28,905 nucleotides of DNA, taken from assembly GCF_001949145.1 (NCBI RefSeq), contig NW_019091467.1, forward strand, positions 927,831 through 956,735. The letters run 5' to 3'. The notes beneath the pieces were generated by a model, which saw only the letters and a program-made list of their open reading frames with translations, made no database searches and was not told the DNA's origin. Source of the DNA: Acanthaster planci (lineage: Eukaryota > Echinodermata > Asteroidea > Valvatida > Acanthasteridae). The translations under genes were made by a program, and so were the position numbers. Below are positions 20,436 to 28,905 of the stretch, piece by piece (positions within the stretch are counted from its first letter, which is position 1; each line of letters begins with the position of its first letter).

Positions 20436-20613
20436 GAATACGGGCGATTCACAATAGTGCGCCACCAAGTGTTTGCAACGCATAGGCCAATCACAATGCG
20501 CGAAATTTGTCGACCAAATGTGCGTTTGGAAAGGGTCGAGAAATTTTGAGCATTCTGATTGGCCAACGTGTTGCAAACTCTTGGGGGCGCACTATTATGA
20601 ATCGCCTGTATTC
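20436..20613. mobile_element. Foldback MITE, 178 bp
   Basis: The left half starts GAATACGGGCGATTCACAAT and the right half, reverse-complemented, starts GAATACAGGCGATTCATAAT. Pairing continues through AGTGCGCC, CAAG, GTTTGCAAC and GGCCAATCA, so about 58 bp of each side form an imperfect stem around a roughly 60-bp loop. It has no coding capacity. The paired GGCCAATCA/TGATTGGCC are CCAAT-box-like, which may be incidental. Confidence 0.8.
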
Positions 20614-21825
20614 TACGGATAACCTCAATTAAAAATCATTATGGAACATATTGCACTCAATCAAGAAATACTATTACACCATCGCACGTCTTCTCATACC
20701 ACTTTGCTGTTTTAAAAGCAGCTGGCTTTGCTAAACATAATTTGATATATCATCCTTTGACATGAATTTGCCATGATTTCTGTATCTTTCATCTTTGAAC
20801 TATTAAAAACCACATCATATTCAGTATGGGGGCCAAAACATTGTGAGGACACCTGTAGGTCCTCACCAGCTGGTAAAGATGTCAGCTCACACTGATTTCA
20901 CTTTTTATAAAGTTTACAACAAATTCACTGACAACAAGGCATCCATGAAGTGATTCCCTGTTAACAAAAACTTTAGCAGGGAGTAACATCTATCTATCTA
21001 CTTCTCTTTGCTGTTTTCAATACTTGGGTGTATTTGGTCATTTTACATGTATTCTGGGCAAATTATTGACATTGTAAAATCAATGGACTGACACATGAAT
21101 ATGCAGTTGCATCTCACACGTAGGACGAAACCACAAGCAATGGATTGTTCTCCCACTGACAGAGAACAGAACAATCGTTTTGTGCAAGCATATTCAAAAT
21201 AACCACTACACAATAGGCAATAAGAGTAATACCCAATCCATAATCATATCTGTTTATCAGCTGCAAATGTGGCCAACTTTATGCTTGCAACTTTCAGTGG
21301 GACCTCTGAAATCTGTTTGATGTCAGCAAACACTGTTTGATTGCCGGTATGCATAAGTTGTTTGATAATTTGCATTCTATCTTCAACAAAGTCAATTAAC
21401 TTACTATTACTGTGCATTGCAAATAACAGATACTTTTTGGTACACATACATGTAAATGTATAGAATATGTAGCAAGCTGTTATGACATAAATTTTTTCCC
21501 GAACAAGACAAGAGTGAACTTAAGACTCTCAGGTACCACTTGGGTTCCATTCATGACATTCCTGAAATTTGGCTGTGCGAACTTACTGTGGCCTGATGTA
21601 CAACACGTGCATCTATGGGAAGTGGCTGCAAGTGCTCTCAGGTAGCTTCCGTATATTGGTGCACCTGTTGTCTTGAGCTGGAAGCCCTAACGTCAAGATG
21701 TGTCTTGATTCTGAATCACTCCTGAACTTTCTCAGCCAGGGGGTACAGTGCCAATGCACACTTTCCTTTTACAAACATGAGAACGGCAGCCCATGTTGCA
21801 TGTGCTTCCCCGAGGTCATGTCGCA
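20614..21825. other. Region 3' of the kinesin gene; probably part 3' UTR, no other gene recognised
   Basis: Lies downstream of the kinesin stop codon on the minus strand. Some of it should be 3' UTR, but no AATAAA on the minus strand is visible close to the stop. The nearest minus-strand AATAAA I found is at 20249-20254, about 1.6 kb away and beyond the foldback element, so the transcript end is unresolved. Confidence 0.4.
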
Positions 21826-21981
21826 TCAACCGGTGCCGTATTTGGTCATTTCGAAGGCCCCTTTGCGGAAGAACGTGGCAAAGTCGCAGAGTGTCTGCTT
21901 GGAGAGGACTCGATCGGGTCCGGGGGACAGGGGACAGGAAGGATTCTTTAAGCACACCGAGATGAAGTTCCTCAAATAGAC
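21826..21981 (-). CDS. KIF16B: KIF16B terminal exon: end of PX domain and stop
   Basis: 156 bp including the TGA stop (21826-21828). The acceptor is a long T-rich tract ending TTTGTAG. It encodes VYLRNFISVCLKNPSCPLSP, then a loop, then LSKQTLCDFATFFRKGAFEM and TKYGTG. The pattern L(S)K.T.C.F..FF.KG.F...GTG is the C-terminal signature I know from KIF16B. Downstream sequence is 3' UTR of unknown length. Confidence 0.93.
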   Translation of the reverse strand, partial: VYLRNFISVCLKNPSCPLSPGPDRVLSKQTLCDFATFFRKGAFEMTKYGTG

Positions 21982-24900
21982 CTACAAAAAAAAAGAAAAA
22001 AAATGAGTTTGGTATATGTTTTCCAGTTACATGTATGTTGGTCCTAAAACTATCATGGCAAACATATTGAGTACATTCTAGTCAGGAACCATTCTAAATC
22101 CAATCAAATCCTCCAATGTGTGAGAAGCAACCGTGTCATGCCGTGTCCTATCAGACAAAATCTGGCTGTACGTACTTCCAATGCTACCTGACTCAGATTT
22201 CCATGAAAAAAAAATCCCTCAAACTGCCCTGAAATATCAAACACAAGATAACAGTCTTAGCTTGATATCTCCAATAGTTTCCTTGTTATAGCCTCTGAAA
22301 CTTAAAGGGGCTTTCTAAGGAGAGTTCAACTAGGACATGTTCGAGTGTGGCCGTACTGCACGTGTGCATTGTTCAACAGCATATGACAAGTGGTTGAACT
22401 ACAGCTTGCACAAGTACTTGTCCCAACATTAGTTGAGACCAGACTTCTAAATTTTGTGATTTTGGCTTCTGACAAGCTTCAACCCACACTGCTTGCCAAC
22501 AATGTGAAACGACCGGCTATGTGGAGAAACCTGTTTAGACGACTGAGGCTTTGCACACAGGAGTAGCGTAACCCCTTACCTCCAGTTCTCCCCTTCGTCT
22601 GGCTATTGCTTTTTCCGACCAATTAGTGAAGATCTTCTTTGGGGGGAAGCTCAATGCACGAATCTACAAGAAAGATCAAGTGACTCTTGTAAATACATTT
22701 TGAATCCAGTGCATATAACACAAAATGCAATCTGAAACAACGTTAACACACGTTTCAAGGTCAAATATTCCTTGCAGCGGTGGCAGTCTATTACATTACA
22801 TTGCATTACATTACATCTATCTATTACAAGTAAGTTGCAGTAAATAAAGACAAAAACCATTCAAATGAATGACACATACACTACTTTGTCACTGTCCATC
22901 CACTTCTGACCTGAAATTTTACTTGACTTGTGATCAGCTTATGACTGACTTGTGATTGCCCATGACTGACTTGCAATTGGCAGTATTGTAGTTGAGACTT
23001 CTAAAGACTATCACAAGGACCCGACAAGACCATCACAAGACCTCCAGCCCAAATTCAAGTCCCATGCCTTCAAATGAAGTGCAACAGAAGCATTCCCTTG
23101 CCACACTTCAACTTGTTACTTGTGACCGGTCTCATGTCTTTTGTTGTGATGGTCTCTCTCGTGATGGTCTCAACTACAGTACTGCTCACTGACTTAACCT
23201 AGTGATTGCCCTATGATTGACCTGTGACTGCACTATGATTGACTTGTGATTGACTTGTGACTGTGATTTGTGGTTGACCTGTGACTGCACTATGACTGAC
23301 TTGTAACTGCAGTATCTCTGGCAACTGATGCATGCTTTGGACTATACATTAGTCATCGGCTAGAATTAGAAGCAAATTACTGCAGTGGCACCACGCCTGG
23401 GCCTCTTCCACGAACAATGTGTCGTGACAAGCCAAAATACACGTGCAGTTCCAGTGTGCAACCTGGACCTAAATACAGTGCCACCGCAGTGATGGCGTCA
23501 CCCCGGATCAGTCATCATTGGATTAATCTTGACCTCCAACTGTAAAGTAGCTACCAGATGAAGGTCTTTTATTCTCATAAGGGTCCCTCGGTGCCCAAGT
23601 ATACTTACTGCTGGGATTTTCTGCTTCATGTAGTCGTGGAGCTCTCGGAACTTGGAGTAGCGGCGGTAGATCTGCCACTTCTCGTCCAGTACCTGGATCT
23701 GGTGACAAAGAAACCAATGAAATAAAATAGACATGCTGCAGCTGGTCACTCCATTCGATACCAATTAAGAAAAAAAGAGTACACTGCAAACAGAATAAAT
23801 TCAGTTAAACAGATTCAAAAGTAGTACTCCTATTTACACTTCTTATGAGACAAAGTTCTGAGTCTTTTTAAAAGCTAAATGATAAATGCCTTTGTTGCAT
23901 CACTCAAACTGAGATGTAAACAGGAGCATATCCAGCACCGGGGGGGGTCAAGTTCTGGAGACATGTAGCCTGTTTTTAGGGATCAAGAGCACTAGTGTTT
24001 CAGAAATGTTACTACTACCTGTTTGGTGGGGATATAAGGATTTTTCTTTTACAAATAAAAAATAGGAAGGTCAATTTTAGAGAGAAATCCCATTTTGTTA
24101 TTCCCCACACCCAAGACCTGGATTCACTACTGGATATAAATTTCACTGACAACAGCAACAGAAGTTTTCTAAGTGAACAGACTTTTTGATAAGTCCACTG
24201 CAAGCAGATCCAAACTGGAAAAAGAAAAACCATGCCGGAAAACACATTGTCAGCCTTGAAACTTGCAGCACTGTTCAATCTAATTGTACACACAAGGTTT
24301 ACGTACGTGCACTTCAAACACATAGTGGGCATCCCATCCGTGACCTCGTAGCATGTGACTGGGAATGCTGATGAGTATTGGATCACGCAGTGTCTCTGTG
24401 TGTGGAGTGATTGGTGAGGACTGTAAAATGGAAGAGGAAGAGAAACGGAACAAATTAGATTTACACAGCACTTCTCAAAACGGCAGAGGTCACTGCATTA
24501 AACACTTGGAGATCCACAAAATGCTGTTTATGGAGGAATATGCATTTATATGCTACATATGTATGCACTAGCACTGGTAAATAGTGATCTATACACTGGC
24601 AGTGCTCTATGCTTTAGTAAGATAGTGCCCTATGCCTGCACTGCACATACATGTATACAGTACTATTATTTTCATCTGACATATTTACAAATGTAAAGCA
24701 TCTTCCCTTGGGCATCTAGAGCACCGGGGCAATAGTGTTCAAGAGTTAAGCATTTCTCAATCTCTTTGCCAATATAGGGGCTGTTTCTTGTTCGCACATA
24801 TTGGCACCGTATCAATAGCTGTAGGGACTACACAGGTGTTGAACAATAGTTTGACAACTTTGTTTCGGGACGCATTTGTGTCTCCACAACTCAGCCCCAA

Positions 24901-27326
24901 ATTTCCTAAGCCAAGCTGTCTTCTCATTGCAGGATGGATCAGGGCCCAATTTCACAGCGCTGCTTACCACAAGCAAAAAAACGGCGCTTACCGTAGCAGA
25001 AAATTCTGTGCTTACTGCGAACGGATTTCACAGGTTAGCGAGGAATTATGGCGTGTGTGTATGCATACATCCTGTACCTAAGGATTCTCTGCTTAAAGGG
25101 TTAGCGCAGAATTTTTCTGCTGGTTTCTAATTCTGCTAGTCAGATTGCTCTATACACTGCAGAGTATTTCATTCTTGAGTTCTACTGTGGTGTTCAAAAC
25201 AAGCTTCACACAACGTGACAAATGCTCGAAGTTCATTATCTCATGCCCTTGTGAGCTCTTGTCCAATTCAGAATTTTCACCATGAGTATTAAACTGCTCA
25301 CAAAGTAAAGAGAAACACTTCAGGTATATGTACTTACAACAGAGTATCTTCTCTTTGGTGGTGAGTTGAATTCTCCATTTCCTTGCAGTGACAAGGCACC
25401 ATAAGAATCACTTCTACAGAGCAAACAAATCAGACTTCACTTGGGAATGTGATGGAAGGTCAGAAAAAAGGAAATTTGGACCAACACAAAACTTTGCCAT
25501 GTGTTTTTGTCCGTCTGCTGTATGGCATACATTGGGCGTAGAACAAAAGAAAAACAACTCATACAAGGAAAAATTCCATAACTGTTCTTTCCATCAATTA
25601 GAAAAAATTAGCATTCCACTTTGTATTCTCCAATGCATCTGTAGCTGTTTCACTCTAAGTTGTGGGAAGTCTCAGGCCACATAGAAAAGTTCCATTAGAA
25701 TGCCTTTTTATCCATGAACAAGCTGACAATGTATAATACTCTGCTATGACGCGGTTGGACCTGTCAAACATTCAAGTCAGGTAAACTAGTAACTGATAAT
25801 CGACACGTGACTATGTGGACAGTTGAGGAATCCTTTCATGACAAAGATTTCAGATAGTCGTTTGCCCTTAAAGCCCAATGCAAACACAAATAAGTCACCA
25901 CTTTTAATAACTTCGGAGCAGGTCAACTTACAAATGTAGGGGAGTCAGGATTTTGAGCTTTCCTTGCTTTCTACTTCTACAGCCTAGCCGGTTCAACTCC
26001 CAACCAGGCATCTAAAGCTCAGCATTTCTTTATTTTTTTGCCCAGGGCCCATGGGCAGAAGAGTTCATTGGTAACTAATAGGTCAACCCCTGTTAAATGA
26101 CTTAAACTTTCCAGAAGCAAAGTTTCATTGTTAAGCATTTCTGGTAATGAAACAAATGATTCCTCAAAAGAACCCATAATGCACCACAATGTACAGCATA
26201 TGTAGCTTATAAGTTTGGAGAAACCTGTAGAGAGGAATTACAGTTTTAGAGGTGGGACGAAAACCCTTTTATAATATTCTGGGTAAAGCCCACAGAATAA
26301 GGTAGGTACGAGCAGAGAATCAAACCTGGGCTGTAGAGGTGAAAGGTAAGGACAGAAACACTACGCTAAACTGACTCCCTGATTTCCCCGTAGCCTGTTG
26401 GGATTTGATCCTGCCTCCCCACCGTTTCTTGATCTGTTTCCTGAGCTCCTCCATCTCCTGGCTGTGGTCCCTCTTGAGCTGCTCCAGCTGTCTCTCCCGC
26501 TCCAGCCGCTCCCTCTCCTGGTCCCGCCGCAGCTGCTCATCCCTCTCGCTGCGTTCCTCCAGCAGCCGCTGCTTCACTGTCTCCTCCACCAGCTTGCTGA
26601 TCCTGCGGCAAATCAAACGTCAGGCCCTCGATGTCTTTGGTGACATAACTGTTTAAGTCATTATCTCTGCCGCCAGTCTTATTTTGGGATAAAAATGTTG
26701 ACTTTCCCCTCAAAAAAGCAAGAATGGCAGCAAACTATTCAGGCTCTACCACAAGCCAGGAATACTGATTTGCAGGAGTCATTTGAACAGTATAGCCTAA
26801 GTGTAGTACTTTTCTTACAGCAAACTCATAACTTTTTTACCATTCTGAAGCACACCCGCAGAGCGATACTTGCTACTAAATCAGGTGTGCACAGCGCCAA
26901 CTTCAAGTTTAACTCATGGGCTCTCTCCAGTATCCACAAATTTTGCAAACGTTGTGTGCGTGCATGAAACAAATCAAGGATTAGCAAAATTTCTTTAATT
27001 TTCCAGCCAGCACACGGATGCCCAAGACCCCCCCCACACACACTCAACCTCTGAGGACAAGTTCAAGTCAGTTTGTGCGTACAAAGACAAGTGATTAATG
27101 AAGCAGACTTGTTGTATGAGTGTACCTGTTGTCATCAGATAACCCTCTTTGGTACCCGCACTGGGCAGGCAGAATCTCACCTCTCCTGATTCTCAAGTTC
27201 TTGTAGATGAGCTCTCTCCGCCTCGATCAGAGCCCGCTCCGCTTGCCTCTCTTTCTCGAACTCCTCCCTTTGTTGGATCAGGTCGCTCTCTTTCTCCTTT
27301 GTCTGCTCCTCCAGGTGCTTCAGACC
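21826..27326 (-). CDS. KIF16B: KIF16B/SNX23-type kinesin, 3' portion (seven exons)
   Basis: The C-terminal part of a kinesin-3 motor that carries early endosomes toward microtubule plus ends and binds PI3P membranes by a PX domain. Exons in transcript order: 27326-27181, 26602-26423, 25413-25338, 24420-24307, 23698-23609, 22663-22580, 21981-21826. All junction phases agree (ends 2 nt, 2 nt, then phase 0), with AG acceptors and GT donors. The product runs from a Glu/Arg-rich coiled coil (about 108 aa) through a Ser/Pro linker to the PX domain and a tail ending KYGTG-stop, closely resembling the vertebrate KIF16B terminus. The PX domain has RRYSKF, FPPKK and an ARRRGELE helix. The motor and FHA regions lie right of the window. 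Confidence is high because PX plus coiled coil in this order is specific to this kinesin. Confidence 0.92.
21982..22579 (-). other. Intron of the KIF16B-like gene
   Basis: 598 bp between the last two exons, with a GTAAGG donor and a polypyrimidine tract (about 20 T/C on the minus strand) before the terminal exon. No embedded gene or clear transposon was seen. Confidence 0.7.
22580..22663 (-). CDS. KIF16B: KIF16B exon: PX proline loop and helix
   Basis: 84 bp, 28 codons, acceptor TTTCTTGTAG and donor GAG/GTAAGG. It encodes IRALSFPPKKIFTNWSEKAI then ARRRGELE. FPPKK is the membrane-facing PxxP loop of PX domains, and the Arg cluster before the YL helix is another phosphoinositide contact in the family. 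Phase 0 at both ends. Confidence 0.93.
22790..22815. repeat. (ATTAC)n microsatellite
   Basis: About five units of ATTAC with one G change, followed by two CTAT units. It lies in the intron between 22664 and 23608 of the kinesin gene. Confidence 0.7.
22915..23320. repeat. Degenerate GACTTGTGATT tandem repeat flanking an inverted repeat
   Basis: The outer parts (22918-22980 and 23190-23315) are made of degenerate units such as TGACTTGTGATTG and TGACCTGTGACTGCACTATG. Between them CAGTATTGTAGTTGAGAC (22981-22998) pairs with GTCTCAACTACAGTACTG (23167-23184), and the adjacent ACCATCACAAGAC and GTGATGGTCTC sequences extend the pairing imperfectly. This looks like a foldback element decorated with short repeats. 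It lies within a kinesin intron. Confidence 0.65.
23609..23698 (-). CDS. KIF16B: KIF16B exon: PX domain PI3P-binding strand
   Basis: 90 bp, 30 codons, acceptor TTTGTCACCAG and donor GCA/GTAAGTAT. It encodes IQVLDEKWQIYRRYSKFREL followed by HDYMKQKIPA. The RRYSKF motif corresponds to the conserved Arg-Arg-Tyr/Phe-Ser segment that contacts the 3-phosphate of PI3P in PX domains. It joins FEVH of the previous exon directly into the expected beta strand. Confidence 0.93.
24307..24420 (-). CDS. KIF16B: KIF16B exon: start of PX domain
   Basis: 114 bp, 38 codons, acceptor ATTTTACAG and donor CAC/GTACGTAAA. A short linker SSPITPHTETL leads into the first PX strands: RDPILISIPSHMLRG then DAHYVFEVH. 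This matches the KIF16B pattern DPI.VSIP..L.G..FEV. Phase 0 at both ends. Confidence 0.92.
24929..25135. repeat. Interspersed repeat starting CAGGGCCCAATTTCA
   Basis: The left end CAGGGCCCAATTTCACAG is followed by GCTGCTTACC, several GCTTAC/GCAGAAAAT words, and ATTTCACAGG in the middle. The words repeat in both orientations (GCAGAA, TTCTGC). I recall this type of GGGCCCAATTTCA repeat as abundant in marine deuterostome genomes, but cannot check it here. It lies in the kinesin intron between 24421 and 25337; the right edge is uncertain. Confidence 0.55.
25338..25413 (-). CDS. KIF16B: KIF16B exon: Ser/Pro linker
   Basis: 76 bp, acceptor TTTGCTCTGTAG and strong donor GTAAGTAC. After completing one codon it encodes SDSYGALSLQGNGEFNSPP then KRRYSV. 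It joins the coiled coil to the PX domain and has possible phosphorylation sites (SPP, RRYS). It is small and has no match I can name, but its splice sites and its phase fit both neighbours exactly. Confidence 0.8.
25414..26422 (-). other. Intron of the KIF16B-like gene (1009 bp)
   Basis: No exon that would keep phase is visible inside, and the flanking exons join in frame without one. Short open frames here have no recognisable similarity. Confidence 0.65.
26423..26602 (-). CDS. KIF16B: KIF16B exon: coiled coil, part 2
   Basis: 180 bp, acceptor TTTGCCGCAG. It completes an Arg codon from the previous exon and encodes ISKLVEETVKQRLLEERSER through RDHSQEMEELRKQIKK. The donor is CG/GTGGGG, a weak match but the only one that keeps phase with the next exon (the CG plus A gives Arg). 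Its high GC content against the AT-rich introns also marks it as coding. Confidence 0.87.
27181..27326 (-). CDS. KIF16B: KIF16B exon: coiled coil, part 1
   Basis: 146 bp, acceptor TTTTTAACAG before GGT and donor GAGAG/GTGAG. It encodes GLKHLEEQTKEKESDLIQQ onward to LQELENQE, 48 codons plus two bases. The peptide is almost purely charged with Leu/Ile at heptad spacing, as in the kinesin-3 stalk. It is the most upstream exon I can see; the preceding intron continues to the window edge. Confidence 0.88.
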
Positions 27327-28905
27327 CTGTTAAAAACAAATCCGGAACAGTAATTACAGCCAAACACTGTGTGTTTGCTGGTCGAGAGACCTAAACTCGG
27401 GAGATCTGAATGAATAACTAAAGCAACAAAGTGAATATTTGTTAATAATGCATGCCAACCCTAGTCATTATTAAAGAAGGAAGCTGTTCTTGAGCCTGAA
27501 CCAAATAACTGTCTTCAGATTTTGCTGGCTTTGTCATTCACAGAGTATGTCTGGCTGGGAAATCTATCACCTACATGTACAATATGCTTCCCAAGGCTTT
27601 TCATGGAGGGGTTGGCTTCAACATTAATGATATTTACAACAACGTTTCCGGGTTTGTATTTGAAGGCTCGTTTGTGTTTCTTCAAATACCTGTTTCTGAT
27701 GAACTGATCTAGAACAGTGTAAAGGCACCTGTTTATTGGCTTTACATGAGACTCGGTGCCAAAATGAGACAAGACCATCTGAATGCTTGGATAAAAAAAT
27801 TCCACAGAACTCAAAATTAAAGAAAAGTTACTTGAAAAATCATCTTTATAAGGAAATACTGTACTGTACAATGTACATCTCTCCAGGTTTTCATGAATAC
27901 AAGACAAAGAAAATCAGGAATCAACAGTTTGAAAGCAGGACTTGTAGCATGAAATGCAAGAAAACCCCATGAACCAAGCATGTGGTATTAGTTTGCTGTT
28001 AATGTCCATGACTGGTGCACAAGCATGTACATGGCTGCTAATCCTGTTGGCAAAAAATGCTGCAGAGCAAGTGGGGCACTGATGATGAGAGATAACTGCC
28101 TGGGAGATGAGCGCAGCAAGACGTAGGTGCACGGTGACAATGACCAAACGGACTGCAAAATAATGGCCTAAAATCAACAAAGTAAACTTTCCATCTTTAA
28201 AGAAATCACATCAGTCATGCATATTGATACAAAAACGACCTAAAATGAGATACAATATTTCAGAGAATGCATGTTGTTACTTGAAGGAAGTTTGAGTGCA
28301 TCTCAAAGTTCCTAGATTCCAATATTAGAAGCACAGACTGCATTCACTTGATAAGTACCGATGCACTGGCATGCAGGAGGTTAAGAGTTCTTGGTCCATA
28401 TCCGCCATCTTTCCATTTTTCTCTTGGTCAACTGCTACAACGTACTGGTACATATCTGTACTTGTGCCACAAGAGCAAAGCCCAATATAGAAGTGTACAG
28501 ATTATGTACAATGCTTAGAAGTGTGACAATGCTGAAAATGGAAAAAGAAGCTATCATCCAATAAGGGTAATACGGAAGAGTCATTTATTGGCATTCCAAT
28601 ATTTGCCACTCGAACCTTTCTTGAAATGCTCTCATGAATGCCTGTCTGACAGAAATGCTAGAGAACATAACAAAAACTAGAAATAAGGAAATGAGGTCTG
28701 CAAATTAAAACTATCCATTATAAAGATGTACTGTACATGCACAAAGAAATGGAAGTCAGAAGAGCTTGTTCTGCACGTAAATTGAACTGTTAGTTGGGAA
28801 CTTCTGCCAGCTTTTTCAAATGACAATTCTGTTTTTTCTGGGGTGATAAAAAAAGGGGAACTGTATCAGCTGCAAGAGCGTTCGGGGGGAGGAGGGAAAG
28901 GAGGG
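27327..28905 (-). other. Upstream intron of the KIF16B-like gene, running off the window
   Basis: This follows the acceptor of the first visible exon and shows no further charged coiled-coil exon. A 130-codon frame on the minus strand (27515-27907) has no recognisable domain and an intron-like composition. The window ends in a G-rich run (28884-28905) with several GGG blocks. Confidence 0.6.

Noticed and set aside
26398-26656. Leu/Pro- and Ser/Cys-rich open frames on the plus strand
   Set aside because: They are reverse-strand images of the Glu/Arg-rich coiled-coil exon of the kinesin.
27149-27394. 81-codon Ser/Pro-rich frame on the plus strand
   Set aside because: It is antisense to the kinesin exon 27181-27326 and its composition is explained by that.
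27515-27907. 130-codon minus-strand frame that could have been a kinesin exon
   Set aside because: No charged heptad pattern, no recognisable domain, and AT-rich composition as in the introns. The visible exons do not need it.
1-28905. CRISPR arrays, operons, tRNA or rRNA genes, bacterial-type systems
   Set aside because: No regularly spaced repeats with unique spacers, no clustered same-strand compact genes and no recognisable structural RNA were seen; the window is animal genomic DNA.

Overview
The window is animal nuclear DNA. It is AT-rich, has long introns with canonical GT/AG splice sites, contains single-exon rhodopsin-type GPCR genes, and carries many short inverted-repeat transposons plus one LINE fragment. 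The close match of the minus-strand gene to vertebrate KIF16B, the local GPCR tandem expansion, and recurrent words such as ACATGTA and TAGGCCTA suggest a marine invertebrate deuterostome. An echinoderm is my first guess; amphioxus or a hemichordate is possible. This placement is inference and no species is claimed.

Layout. (1) 1-3200 is intergenic: a decayed LINE reverse-transcriptase fragment on the minus strand, itself split by a 59-bp hairpin insertion, and a short hAT-like element with CAGTGGCGTA termini. (2) About 3200-10230 is a tandem duplication of a two-gene GPCR unit. Each unit holds a broken GPCR pseudogene followed by an intact intronless class A GPCR (4823-5782 and 9250-10218). 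The second pseudogene has been hit by two inverted-repeat elements absent from the first unit, and one of them sits at the DRY motif. The two intact genes share a 165-bp tract with no differences, flanked by divergent sequence, which suggests gene conversion. (3) 10231-21800 has no gene I can recognise. It holds an inverted second copy of the MITE found in the pseudogene (14445-14874), a Tc1-type nonautonomous element with about 52-bp termini (19690-20214), a foldback element (20436-20613), and a few palindromes. (4) 21826-27326 (minus strand) is the 3' end of a KIF16B/SNX23-type kinesin. Seven exons give a continuous frame, from a charged coiled coil through a linker to a C-terminal PX domain ending in GTG-stop. 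The rest of the gene, including the motor, lies beyond the right edge.

How the parts relate. The GPCR cluster and the kinesin look like unrelated neighbours. The GPCRs would be plasma-membrane chemosensory or amine-like receptors of unknown ligand. The kinesin would be an early-endosome motor that binds PI3P through its PX domain. I found no RNA gene, CRISPR array, operon or clearly novel multi-gene system. The most informative material is the birth, decay, insertion and conversion history of the GPCR units.
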